64,000 nt of DNA, taken from Silene latifolia. Its lineage: Eukaryota; Streptophyta; Magnoliopsida; Caryophyllales; Caryophyllaceae. The notes under the pieces are model-generated. The model worked only from the letters and a program-made list of their open reading frames with translations. It made no database searches and was not told where the DNA came from. This document shows positions 44,601 to 56,174 of this stretch, one piece after another. The stretch covers positions 84,895,156 to 84,959,155 of the forward strand of contig NC_133532.1 of the NCBI RefSeq assembly GCF_048544455.1, read 5' to 3'. A program made the translations under genes and the position numbers. Each line of letters starts with the position of its first letter. Position 1 is the stretch's first letter.

Positions 44601-47600
44601 TACATGGGCGGTCACCCCTTTGATTTATTATTTAATCAAGATACTCCATTAGCTTACAACAAACATGCTCTTGAACTCTATATTTGTTGGAATTTGCGAG
44701 AACATTGGTAATATGCTCACAATAATGACGAATAAATAAAATATATTGAAGAGTCTTATCTCGGTTGTGTTGGATATTTATTTTGTGATGTTTGCAAAGT
44801 TACTATATCAAGCCATTAGCTTGAAAATGTAATTCAGGGGATTCAGGACACTTGTTCTGCCTGTTGGTGGCAACAAGTTATGTGTATCACTCTGAAGTTT
44901 TGAGCAACTGTTTTTGAGTATTCTGCAGTTTACTACGGGATCTGATTTCTAGATATTTTTGAAGGTTGGACATTCTGTTGGATCTTATATATCAATTGAA
45001 GTTTTCAAAAGAGCTTCACACAAGGTGCTCAGTTTAATTGCAACTAAACTTTTACATGCTTTTTTGTATTTTCTGTAACACAATTAATTATTTTTGATTA
45101 AATTCTTGTCTTTCAGGTTGTTTATTTTGTTGGGCTATATCCATTTTTAACTCTAAATGCTGAATCGTCAAAGCAAACTGCAATCAAGAAGCTAACAGCG
45201 TAAATATCTATCTTCATACTTGTACGAAATATGATCATCATTTGCTAGCGGCTGTCTATCATTCCTCTACTTTATATAGGGTTCTTCCAAAATAATAGCT
45301 TTATACTTTTTATTGTTTACAAACTTAATTGCCTGGCATCTTGACACTCCATCGCATTAAAGTCACTGGTCAATTTTGGCTCACTTCTTGCATTGGAAAC
45401 ATCCTCTTTACCTGCACTTCCTCAAGTAAAGATCCAGTGCGGTATGAATGAGATTGCTATTTTACCTCGCCTGTGGTGAGAGCCATATGAGAGAATTAAT
45501 TGGTGGCAAGAATTTAGTAATTTGTAGATACAGTAGCAAGAATTAGTCTCAGACTCTCAGCTTGGAAAGCTTCAAGGAAGCGTCTTTTCTGCACCCATTT
45601 TTGTTTAATAGAAAAATGAAACAGTTTGAGATTATTAAAAGAGCAACAGAGAACATGGAGTTCTCATATTCAAGATCTTTAGTTCCGTTGTAGAAATGTA
45701 ATTCAGATACCCTTAAAACGCTATTGCTTTGGCCTATAAATATGCTAGAAGTATAACCCTTCCACAAGTATAATCAAAAGAATGTCTCGACCATGAATAT
45801 ATATCATAATTGCGGTCTACCTAGATACATCAAGTAACAAACTAACACATCATATCTCCATATCTGTTTTCCACTTCCCCACCTTTTGTACTGCCCAAGC
45901 CTCGAAATTAAAATGCTATTAAAACTTCGGTTGAACAGGGATCACCACAAATACTAATCAACCTCAACCACAAATTATAAGCTACATCCACGAGGCATGA
46001 AGGCTTGCATTTCTCACAACTATACCAGTACATGACACATGCATTTGGAGTTTGGACTAGTAGATGTGCCGGGCTTGTGCCTCTGAATATTGTCGGAACT
46101 CTCGGAAGTGTTTATTCTACGTTTCTACCTAGTACAATAGTCTAGCAAAAGCCCCCTAGCTTAAAAATGCCTTTCATTATCAAGCTTATAGAGATGATAT
46201 TGGTGTAGTGAGATGATGAATGAGCCAACCAAATGTTAACTTCAGCACCTCCCATCAAAAGAAAAGCATCCTATATAGAAATTGACGCCATTAGCTAATC
46301 CATCTCCCATCATTAAGGAAACCTTTGTAAAAGAAATTCTAAGAATGCCCCCATAAAATTGTTGAAATTTGAGATGATGGCATTATGTAATTAGAAAGAC
46401 AAAAAATGTTGGGAAATAAAGTTGAGAAGGTTACATTTGTTTTGTTCCCATCATCTTAGAATCAAACGTGTTCCCCCATTTCCGACCTTATGTTTAACAA
46501 ACCCAACCATTGATCTGAAAACTTGGAAATGAATAAGCGGAAGCATATGTAGCCTAAGTTCGTACTTTGGATGTTATATTGACTTCTAATTACGTATTCT
46601 ATTTGGGACTTCAAGTCGAATTGAGCATTAGTGAAATCTAACGGATAAAACAGATGACTTACTCAGTTTAGTTACCTTTGTTAGTCCTTGCCATGTGTGC
46701 ACTCACACCAACATAACGTACAATGTTCAACGCGAACTGCTTAATCCAACACCTGATACAAAGCCAGAAATTGCATGAATGATCCAGCACCCTATACTAA
46801 CATTCTAAATGCTATTTGATCATGCTTGGCATATATTTCATACTCGACAAATGACACCCAATATTCGTCCTTTTCAGGTCTCCTAGACTGCGTTTAATAT
46901 TTAGCTTATTTGTTGCACTGATGGGGCTTATCCCTGGTTGGTCAAGGTTTATTGTGAAGAAGACCATAGGGAGTTCATGGTCTGACACTGCAATTGATGC
47001 TGGTTGCTCTCACTTGTTAAAGGTACACCTTTTACGTCCTGTAGTAAGTTTAAGGCATTTCTCTCAATGGAAAGGAACATGTTTGCATAGGTTTGAATGT
47101 GTTAAGACTAAAGTTGTGAATGAATGCTAACAGGGTTCATTTACTGTAAAGAGCAGCAAATAGCTGAATTGAGATATCTCTTTCCTCCAAACTTTTATAG
47201 GACCCGGGTTGCTAATTCTGCTATGTTAGTTAGACTTGGCTACAAGTAGGCCTGACAAACTCAATCCAACCCGAACCACACTGGAACAGAGGATCCGAAT
47301 TTGACCCGCAACCTTATTGTCACATACTAATCATTATACCTAAATAGCTTGATAATAATACACTCGAAATTAACCTGAACCCGAAAAGAATCAGCAAAAC
47401 CCGAATCCTTGCAAATACAACCCGACCTAACCCGACCCAATTGACCCGTTTGCTAGGTTTAGCTACATGTCTCCAATAACGGTGTGAGTTAAGGTGTCTT
47501 GAGCCAGCTACAATCAGGAAAAAAAATTCAAATTATTTTTGGTTTAAATGAAGCACCCTCACCCATTCTTAAGTGTCAAGCATGGTTTAAAATCGCACCA

Positions 47601-50600
47601 TTGCGGTAAACGACGTCTCGGAATTGTCCTCAACTCGGCCGTTGCGCTCTAAGTCGCGGTATATATAATGTTTTTATCTTTTAGTAAATTACTTATACAT
47701 TTTAAATTGGCGCCTCATCAATTTTCATATTTTAGCTCATTGTATTTGAGCAAAATTAATCCAAGGCTTGAGTAATATCATGAAATGTGTGTTTTAATGA
47801 AAATATTATTTTAACTCAAAGCCAATGATTTCATTTTATAAATTTTCTCAATTATTTTAATTAAAGTGTTTTTTGGTTACGTACCTAATAGTAGCAATTT
47901 ATATTTTTGTTTTTATTTATACGAAGTAAGTATACGCTCCCAATGACAGTTTTAGCAATGTGCGTTTTTAATTTTATTCCAATTTTATTTATTTTATTAA
48001 TTAAAAGATTATATTTTAGTTTTTTAATGAAAAGATTATAGTTTAATAATTAAATTATATTTAATGGAAGTGTAATAGTTTAACGAAAGAAAGTCCCATT
48101 TGTTTCCTTATTTACGTAAGTGCATTTTGGAGGGAAACCTTTTCAAGTTGCTTATTCTCTTTAGTATATTAAATAATTAAGTATATAGAGGATTGGCGGT
48201 TAATGACGACTAAGAGTGAGCGAGCATGTGAGCGTGTCATTTGAAAGGAGTTGCAAGAAACGTTCCATGTTTTCTTGTTTTCAATTGCTTTATGATGTTT
48301 ATGCCTCGTCCTAATTGTCGTGGGTTAAAACTACCAAATTAACTAAATATGACAAGATTAACTACAGTCAACACAAGTAAGATGAGTTTTTTACCAAATT
48401 GGTTTGAAATGCTTGTTTTTCCATTTTTCTATGGAGCCAAAGATTCATTACTCTTTGGTTCCAGATTATGCAGTCATTTGATGTAGTTTTCGACGGAGTT
48501 TTCATTTTTGGTCATTCGGAAACAGTTTCTTTCTGTTGCTAACACAAGGGTAAGACTAGGGTGAAACTGCGTACGCACTGGGGTAATGTTGTTGTTGGTG
48601 GTGGTGAGAAATACTTGGCATAATCTCTCTACCCTTCAAATCAATCAATTGCAAGAGGTCACTTAATAAACACAGCTTGCTTTACTCTTTCTCTTTAATC
48701 AAAAATTATACTTTCCCTTGTCAATAACAATTTTAGAGGGATTCGGCATCTTAAACTACCCTAATTATCAAATAACTCAACCAAAGCAAGTGGGTTTAAT
48801 TCAATGAAAGCATTATAGACAATGACTTGGGAAAGGGGACAATGTTGATTAGCAGTAAACTAGCATTTAGTCCTTTAACCACTAAAAGATTCTTATCCTA
48901 ACCCAAACACATTCATGTTCAACAATCCAATGAGGGGAAGATTCACCACATCATTAATCAATCAAATAATATGAAGAATAGTAAATGATTGAATGAATTC
49001 AAACAAAGATGATCAAGCAATGAGAGAATTTCAAACAACCATTACATTAAGAACATAAGGAATTAATGTCGAAACAAGAGATGAAGATTAATATTTTCTC
49101 ACAATCGCAAGATTAGAAGGTTTGAGAAATTACACCAAGATGAGGGATTAGTTCTACAGAAAGATGATTAACAGAAAACCATAGGAAAACCTCTCCAACC
49201 AAGTATTTTTCAGAATATGTAAAACCTCATGAATTAGGCCTATTTATATGAAAGAACGAAAATGGGCGTGAGAAACACAAAAGCAGCTTTCAAAATGTCT
49301 GTGACGGCGCTTAGGCATGAGCTGCGCCTTGGTTCTGGCTAGTGCTCCGTCCTTTTATTGCTTGCCCGCTTTTACTTTAGTTGACCCCGTTCTTTTGGGC
49401 ATCCTTGTCTTTCATTCTTGGGCCTCAAAGTGCATGGCTCGTTCTTTCTTCTTGGTCTTGTTGAAACATGTCCAAAACCGATCATTTACTTAGTTAGGAT
49501 GAGAGTCGGGATTTCCTCAATTTTGCTTGCAAAACTGCTCCAAAACCCCCTGTTATTTGCCTAATTACTTCTAATATACTCCCCTATTAAATGCTATACA
49601 TCAGGTTGCTCTAAAAGCCTAAATCTATCATGAAAGATCATGCCGTCAGACCATTGTTACGTGTAGGAATGTAGGTTTGCCCTCCTGATTGATTTGATAT
49701 TCTTCTCTAATTGAATGCAGTTGGTTTGTTGTTCTAACCATTAAACGCCCTGAAATTCGGACAGTAAGTTTTTATTGTAATCTATTTTGCTACTGTAAAG
49801 AAGCTGAGTAGTCGAGGGTCTACACTGGGTTCATTTATCGATAGTGAAGCTCCAACTCAAACATAAAAGGGGGGACATGTCAAGTTCGAGTTGTCTGTCA
49901 AGTATGTCAACCTCATTCTTCAAACTCAACTCGAGTTTGACTTGTTTAGCTAATCAAACCCTGAGTTAAGCAGGAGCCGATCTTGTAAATGACTAATAAA
50001 CAGGTTAGGTATAAAATACTTAATAAACTAGTTACAAGTAGGTTTTTGATGGTTAATACTTAATGCGCGAGTTACATTTGAAGTGTACATACTTTTTGAA
50101 AACATAATTGAATTTGTTTCCGAACATAGGTGAGCTAAGTGGGGTCCACCTCAAGCGTCACCTATTTATCAAACGAGTCACTTTGGTCGCACGTGGTTGT
50201 GAGCCATTAAGTGCTTATTTTCGCCTATACCTCTAAATGTAATGATGAACTGCCATGTCATTGTAGGCGTCACTCTTATCAGAGGCTCGTTGATACACAG
50301 TTAGATAGCTTTCAATTCTATTACATATTTCCTGATGTTTCTACCCGCTTTTAAAGGCCTTGTTTTTGACAAGTCACGTGTATGTGTTTGCTTAATAGAA
50401 TTTTAATTCCATGTGGTGTATTAAATATTTCTTACTGGGCAATGCAGTACCATACTATCCGGAATGTTCTCTTCATGGCTATGACAGAGTTCCAGAAGGT
50501 AATTTTCCAATGTTTGTCTTTTTATTCTCTTCTTTTTGGTAGTTTTGTTTATACAGAACATATAACATCCTCAATCATTTTCGTCTTGGTTATTGCAATT

Positions 50601-52931
50601 ATCATCTTATATATTTTATTTCGGTTTCTCTAACATGTGCCCTAAGGGCACACATTGAGAAGCTAATCCCCTATATACTAAAAGAATAGGAAAAGTTTCA
50701 AGTTTTCCCGCCTAAAGCACATTTCCTATTTTGATAAAATCTCTTATTTGCTTTCCTATTTTGACACAATCCCTTATTTAAAATTCGTCTCTAAGATTTT
50801 TGTGATAAAATTCGTTCTTTGTATGCTAAATCGTACCTAAAAGATATGCTAATAAAAAAATTATAAACAATCTCATTAATTTTGTTTTAAAATATACACA
50901 TTTCATGACATTACTCAATTTTTTGGATTAGTTTTATAGTTAATTTTTTTTTTTCTAAAAATAAAAACTCTATAAATACCGCGCATTCATTGCGCGGGAT
51001 CTAAACTAGTTAAAGAAACATTTACGAGGTTATTTAGTTAATTATGGTAAATATTAGTTTGACATCAATTTCTGATGATATATTCTTAAGAATCTTTTTT
51101 CTAATTAAGCTTCTTATCGTGTGCCCTTAGGTACACGTTAGAAAAACCAATATTTTTTTTAAATAAAATGATCGATTGGTTTGACTATGGTCAGTTTCAT
51201 ATCAGTTCTCCGAAGAACCAGATTGGAAGTTCTTGAGAGGAAATCAAGATCAAATTGCGTTTCTTTTTGGCATAGATGATCACTGGGGCCCTTTATCCTT
51301 GTTTGAAGAGGTATGCCATTTTCTGTTTGTCTACCGAAGCCGTTTGGTTGGAATTTGCTTGCAATGTTTATTGAGGAATATTTGGTCGGAAAGTTCTGCC
51401 TTTTCCTCATTGACATGTCAGTCACTTTATACAAGTATAGCTAAAGTAGGCAACTAAGATATGCATGCTTAAAATTATCTTAATGTACACCATAGTAAAT
51501 TACAATGATGGAAGGATATCACCAAAACTGCCAATAACGTTAGGAATGACTATCAGCCATACCCTTGGGCAACATGCCGAGAGAATGGTGTCAAACTGAG
51601 CTTTACCAGGGACCTTGGTCACGACTTCCAACATTTGCAGAGTTCCGCAAGAAAATCATGTTGCTCTTCGAAGAACATTCACAATGTGTAATGTGATGGG
51701 AGCAGCAGGGGAGGGCCTTTTATAATGAATAATGAACTGTTTCTGTAACAGTTGCAGAGAAAAACATTAGTATACCCTAGGTTGTGCTCGTACCATTGTA
51801 TAATCTGGATCACGATTTTAATTACCATTGACCTAAGAACCCATCACAGAGAGATCTCTAGAGTGTGTAAAGGCAGAATCATGCAAGTATGCAACTACTC
51901 CAGTGTTGCCCAACTCATGAATAGGCGAGGAGCTAGAGATGGTAGTGTGACCAAAATCTGTAGTAGTTGACTGATTAGGTATTGTATAGTGGAGTATGAG
52001 TAGAGCTCCATGGAATGAAGACTTCTGGAGTTGTCATTGAGGGTCTGTAACTCCAAGTAAGCCGGCTTATCTGAATCCCCTAAGATTGCCTTGTGAGCAG
52101 AACACAGGAAGTGTGCCATATTTTCACAAGCATCTGTGTAGCCATAACACACAGACAAAAAAAAAAATGACACCGCCTGTGTTACCCTGACTCTCCGACA
52201 CGTGTCGAGTGTCAGATACCGCTATATTGTGCTAATGTTTCAATTTTTTGGTCTAAAGTGAAGTGTCGGTGTCGGACAAGTAGGTGTCGGACACGCGACA
52301 TGGCAGCTAAGTGAAGTGTCGGAGTAACATAGGACGCAGCGCACTACCAGTCAAAAGAACCTGTGTGCATATTCTTGTCCATGCTGCCTGAAGATTCAGC
52401 AGCAAGCAAAGTATAGCGTAACATGTTCATGCAACACATCATCAAGGCCCATTAAAAATTGATAAATTTTCGCATCTTGATTTTTCAAGTTTAGAGGTGA
52501 GATTATCTCACAGTTGCCACATTCACATACAGGAATGAAATCAAGATCACATTCATCCAAGGCTTCCCATAGTGAAATGCCACGAGCATAATAGTTAGAA
52601 ACCAACATACCTCATTGTTCTGGAGTATGGCTTGTCATACCAAGGCATGTTTTCTTGTTTTAAGCCACTGATTGAATTTTTTCCTTAAGTAATTGCTTGC
52701 CTGTGGCATTCAGCAGGGAATGATGCCCATATTGTGTAGTTGATGACATCAACTTTTTGAAACATTTAATTTGATTTATATTGTCAACAGATCAGCAAGA
52801 ATGCTCCGAATGTGTCATTGTCGATAGAAAAGGAGGGTCACGACCATGCATTTTCATGCACAGTGGCCGGTTCAAGATGGGTGGCTCAGCATGTAGCTAC
52901 CTTGATTCAGAAGCGCTTATCTACTCTGTAG
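41613..52931 (+). CDS. LDAH: Lipid-droplet-associated hydrolase (LDAH/UPF0554) family protein
   Basis: Coding exons: 41613-41680, 42258-42331, 42422-42493, 42584-42612, 43375-43425, 43903-43953, 44965-45024, 45117-45199, 46878-47022, 50448-50498, 51206-51310 and 52791-52931. All introns are GT-AG, phases match, and the sum is 930 nt (309 residues plus stop). The protein shows LHVLFIPGNPG (oxyanion region), the nucleophile elbow VGHSVGSYIS, FLFGIDDHWGP (acid region) and EGHDHAFSCTVAGSRW with the catalytic His. This is an alpha/beta-hydrolase fold with a Ser-Asp-His triad. Animal LDAH sits on lipid droplets and has been linked to sterol-ester handling; the plant function is not settled. The start is the first ATG after a likely 5'-UTR intron (about 41496-41578). 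The frame is intact, so it is probably active. Introns are swollen by repeats. Confidence 0.93.
42060..42195 (-). repeat. Inverted partial SINE-like copy in intron 1
   Basis: Its reverse complement (AATGACTCGTTATTCCTTGG, TGATGGAATA) matches the head of the SINE-like copy near 43480-43560. Confidence 0.55.
43480..43770 (+). mobile_element. SINE-like element in intron 5
   Basis: It starts near GGAGCCAAAGACTCGTTACT. Its 3' part has CTAACACAAGGGCAAG, CATTCGACCCCC, TTGCGGGAGCC and GGGGTAATGTGGTTG, the tail style of plant Au-like SINEs. A second partial copy is at 48428-48604. Confidence 0.6.
45200..46877 (+). other. LDAH intron 8, no feature recognised
   Basis: A 1.7-kb AT-rich intron. I see no gene or clear repeat structure in it. 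Confidence 0.6.
48428..48604 (+). mobile_element. SINE-like partial copy ending in a GTT/GTG tail, intron 9
   Basis: It shares GGAGCCAAAGA.TC.TTACTC, GCTAACACAAGGGTAAGA and GGGGTAATGTTGTTG with 43480-43770. Its middle is shortened. Confidence 0.6.
48605..49603 (-). mobile_element. Probable solo LTR in LDAH intron 9
   Basis: 999 bp, TGAGAAATAC...GCTATACATCA, directly after the SINE tail. On the minus strand it starts TGATGTATAG and has a TATAAATAGG box near 49235-49245. The flanks GGTGG and GGTTG are near-identical and could be a mutated 5-bp target duplication. No internal region or second LTR. Confidence 0.6.
50630..51141. mobile_element. Terminal-inverted-repeat element in LDAH intron 10, split by a Helitron
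   Basis: The left arm CTAACATGTGCCCTAAGGGC (50630 on) and the right arm (to 51141; CGTGTGCCCTTAGGTACACGTTAG region) are inverted, about 35 bp each, and both end in AGAAGCTTAA-like sequence. No target duplication seen; superfamily not assigned. Confidence 0.6.
50667..51009 (+). mobile_element. Non-autonomous Helitron
   Basis: 343 bp starting TCCCCTATATACTAAAAGA and ending with a hairpin (CCGCGCA-TTCAT-TGCGCGG) followed by GATCTAAACTAG. It lies between A (50666) and T (51010), the Helitron insertion rule, with a CTAG 3' terminus. Confidence 0.8.
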
Positions 52932-52971
52932 CCATGTCTCTGTACCCATTCGTAATTGAAGAAGATTGAAG

Positions 52972-52977
52972 AATAAA
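52972..52977 (+). promoter_or_regulatory. LDAH polyadenylation signal candidate
   Basis: AATAAA 40 bp after the LDAH stop codon. Confidence 0.5.
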
Positions 52978-53129
52978 AAAGCCGTGGGACAAAAATTGTG
53001 CAAGAACTAGGAATGACGCATAATAATTGGTGAAATGTGGAATATGACAAGCTAGCTAGATGGTCTAGAATCTCAGCACGTTGTGAGGTTTGTGGAGTGA
53101 TTCGGCTCCAAAACTGTGTTCACACTGGT

Positions 53130-53176
53130 GGATTGAGCGGTTGGGCCAAATGTGGATTGAGCGGTTGGGCCAAACC
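53130..53176 (+). repeat. 24-bp tandem duplication
   Basis: GATTGAGCGGTTGGGCCAAA occurs at 53131 and 53155, downstream of LDAH. Confidence 0.85.
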
Positions 53177-53550
53177 TTATCTAGGCCTGCGTCAATTCTG
53201 TACCTTTTTTTTTTTAAATGAACTTGTATGAAGAAAACAAGAACAGTGCGTATACAGAAAATTCTAACCAGTAGCTAAGCTAACACCAAATACATTTGAG
53301 TACATATGCTATGAATGTGATACACAGTGTGGTACGGGACTGGTGTGATGCATCAGAGCTGATAATAGTTGTTTGAGGGTGTAAAGAACCTGATCATGTC
53401 GCGCCCCGCATTGCTAGAAGGAGCGTGACTGCCGAAGCCATAAAAGAATGAGCAGGGACATAATCTTACTAATCTTACCGATGAACCTGAGGGATGATTG
53501 CTCCATTGTGGTAAGAAGACTCCTGTAGAACTTGTTTTACAAACAAACCA

Positions 53551-53863
53551 CTCCCTCCCAGTCACCATATTGTTCCTATTTGATATGGCACAATACTTAA
53601 GGAAAAGTATTAAAATAAGAGAAAGAGTTGTGTGGGGTTGGTGATAGGAAAGATGGATGAATTATTAGTAGTTAAATAAAGAATTGTGGGGCTAAAACAT
53701 AAAGGAAAGTAATAAAATAGAAGTAAAAGAGTTGTGTGGGGTTTGGTGATAGGAGAGAGGAATAAATAAAATAAGAGTAAAAGTTACTAAAAAAAAAAAA
53801 GGGGAACATTAGTTGAATAATCCGTTTCTGGAAAGAGGGAACATTATAGTGACTGGGAGGAAG
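53551..53863. mobile_element. Stowaway-like MITE
   Basis: 313 bp with ~26-bp inverted ends (CTCCCTCCCAGTCACCATA left; GTGACTGGGAGGAAG right). TA follows on the right, CA precedes on the left. The interior has two copies of a GTTGTGTGGGGTT.GTGATAGG unit. Confidence 0.72.
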
Positions 53864-54216
53864 TATAAAAGAAGAAAGAGAACCATGCCAGGGGTGATGA
53901 ATACCCAGTCGGGCAAAAAGAGATTTGCCGTAGATTCTTTGGACAACCTTGGGAACAGGATTATGGACAAACGCTACTATCTCGTCATTTATTGTCTTAT
54001 TTTATTTTGGGGTGTCTGAGTTAATGGTTGTTCTTTTTATTTTAAGAATGAACTTGATAAGCAATTTGATTATTCACACTTAATTTGTTCAACTTGTCAT
54101 TTGGTAATTGGGCCCCTCCTGTTTCCTTGGTCTTTGTGTTAAAATCAAAGGGTAATAATTGACCGGGACGGAGGATTATCCAGCAAGCGTGGCTGAATAT
54201 GAAATAACGTTATGGT

Positions 54217-55093
54217 CAATGTTAAAATCGCGATCCGGATCGTAGAATCGTACGATTCTACGATCCAAAAATAAATAAACGATCCAAATCGCTCATAGGA
54301 TCGTTATGGGATAGAATCGCAGTAGAATCGGTCAGAATCGTAGAATCGTTGTAAAATCGTACGATTCTATGTTTTGCCTATAATAAATGCTTTTTCATGT
54401 AATGGGCCAATGGGCCACATGTTCTTACAACTTTTTAAGGCCTATTACACTCTTAATTCCATTTCTTTAATTGACTTATGTGACCACTTAGTTATGTTAA
54501 CCCGCCTGACTAACAAAAATATGAAAAATGAAATAAAAAAGACGTAAAAATAACCCCCAACTAAACTGGTAAACCCAACTTCGTAATTCTATTTCTTTTG
54601 TCAAATAGCCACGAACTCTAACGCCCAATTTAACATTCAATAATCTGCTATCATTACTCATCACCCATGAACCCTAAATAAGCTTTGACGACTAGTGTTG
54701 AATTAGTATGTTGTCCGAGACTCCAATTGTCCCTGTCACTATTTTTTCAGCAATAAGCTTTGATAACTAGTGTTGATATTAGTATGTTGTCCGAGACTAT
54801 AATTGTCCCCTTTTACTAATTTTTCAACATTTTGGTCCTTAGTTGCCGTAAACTAGCAATGATGACATTAGCGGTTGAATTATCAATTCTTTTGTTCAAA
54901 AACACTATAGTGGCTTTTATAATTATATAATTAATACTTCATTCATGTTATTTTATACTTAATTTACACATTTGTGAGCTCCATTCCATCAATCATGCCT
55001 AAACTAGCGAGAATCGTAGAATCGTACGATCCTGCGATCCGATCCCACGGAACCCGAACGATTCAAAGTAAAATCCCGATTCTGACAACATTG
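54217..55093. mobile_element. hAT-like non-autonomous transposon
   Basis: 877 bp flanked by a perfect 8-bp duplication GTTATGGT (54209-54216 and 55094-55101). Ends are CAATGTT...AACATTG. Subterminal regions carry repeated AGAATCGTACGATTCT-type palindromes (54236-54370 and 55010-55080). No transposase. Confidence 0.82.
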
Positions 55094-55422
55094 GTTATGG
55101 TAAATCCAAATTCCCTTAACTAGACATAGGAATTGAAAGAGTTGTTTCTAAGTTGCGGGTCAATGGTCATCTAGGTAGCATAGACACTCCTCCTAGCTAG
55201 CCGTCCTGTGTTCGATGTCGTGTCGGACACATGTCTAAAAATATTATGGTATAGACGGGGAATAAAGTGTCAAAAGAATTTGATTAGAAGATGAATTTGG
55301 GTGGTAAATGAGAATTAGTTATAATCAAGATCAAATTTGACCCTCAAATATTTAAATTTAATATCAAATACATTACAAAATTAAAATCATAATCATAGTT
55401 ATTTATAACCATAAAATATATA

Positions 55423-55660
55423 CCCCCTCCATTATTTTATATATGACGTTTTTGTTTTACGAGGTAAGCCTTTGACTTTCAATTATGTAAAAATATACTC
55501 TAGAAAAAATTATGAAAATCATATCATTAGATTTGTCATAAGATTTGTTTTCAAAAGAGTATACATTTCATATTATTAACTTATATATTTTGAGAGATAT
55601 TGAAAAGAGAAGTGAGTGTCTTAAAATGTGAGAATGACATATATAAAATAATGTAGGGAG
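55423..55660. mobile_element. Stowaway MITE
   Basis: 238 bp flanked by TA. Inverted ends CCCCCTCCATTATTTTATAT and ATATAAAATAATGTAGGGAG. The middle also contains a long inverted match, so the transcript could fold. Confidence 0.85.
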
Positions 55661-55789
55661 TATTTTATTAAATTTAATTAGCGTATCACGTGTCTGTGTC
55701 GTATTCGTGCCCGTTTTGATGCTACCTAAATTAAGTATTAAATCATGTCGGCCATCCATTTGAGGAAAAGAATTGTGAGATTATGTTGA

Positions 55790-56174
55790 ACATTTAGGCC
55801 GAGCGTGCCGGATTTCCAAACATGCTGGGTCACATCACAAGTTCGGATTAAGAGGTCGATTGAATCCCGGATTTCTCCGCACACTACACATAGGATAGAG
55901 ATGCGAAGACCACGTTTTAAAAGGCAAGTTTGTGTTGGTAGAATATCATGGGCATAGATAGAAATTTAGAGATCCATAAAAGATGTCACGGAAAAGCGAA
56001 AGAGTTAGTGGATCTCACGTTAAGGCGAGATTGATTTAGTAGAAAGTCGTACCCTGACTGAGAGGAATAACGTCCATCCTTGGTATATTTACAATAAATA
56101 AAATCATTTGAGGGTAAATAAGAAGCTCTGATGCAGGAGCAAAATTGAACTTGAGCGATAACTCTAGTGTGCAC
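55790..56174 (-). pseudogene. LINE remnant, zf-RVT domain
   Basis: The minus strand reads YTKDGRYSSQSGYDFL, then in a shifted frame AHDILPTQTCLLKRGL, CVVCGEIRDSIDLL and CDVTQHVWKSG. This is the zinc-binding C-terminal domain found after plant LINE reverse transcriptases. The rest of the LINE is missing. Confidence 0.78.

Noticed and set aside
53813-54019. 68-codon open frame near the LDAH 3' side
   Set aside because: It crosses the right end of a Stowaway-like MITE; no similarity recognised.
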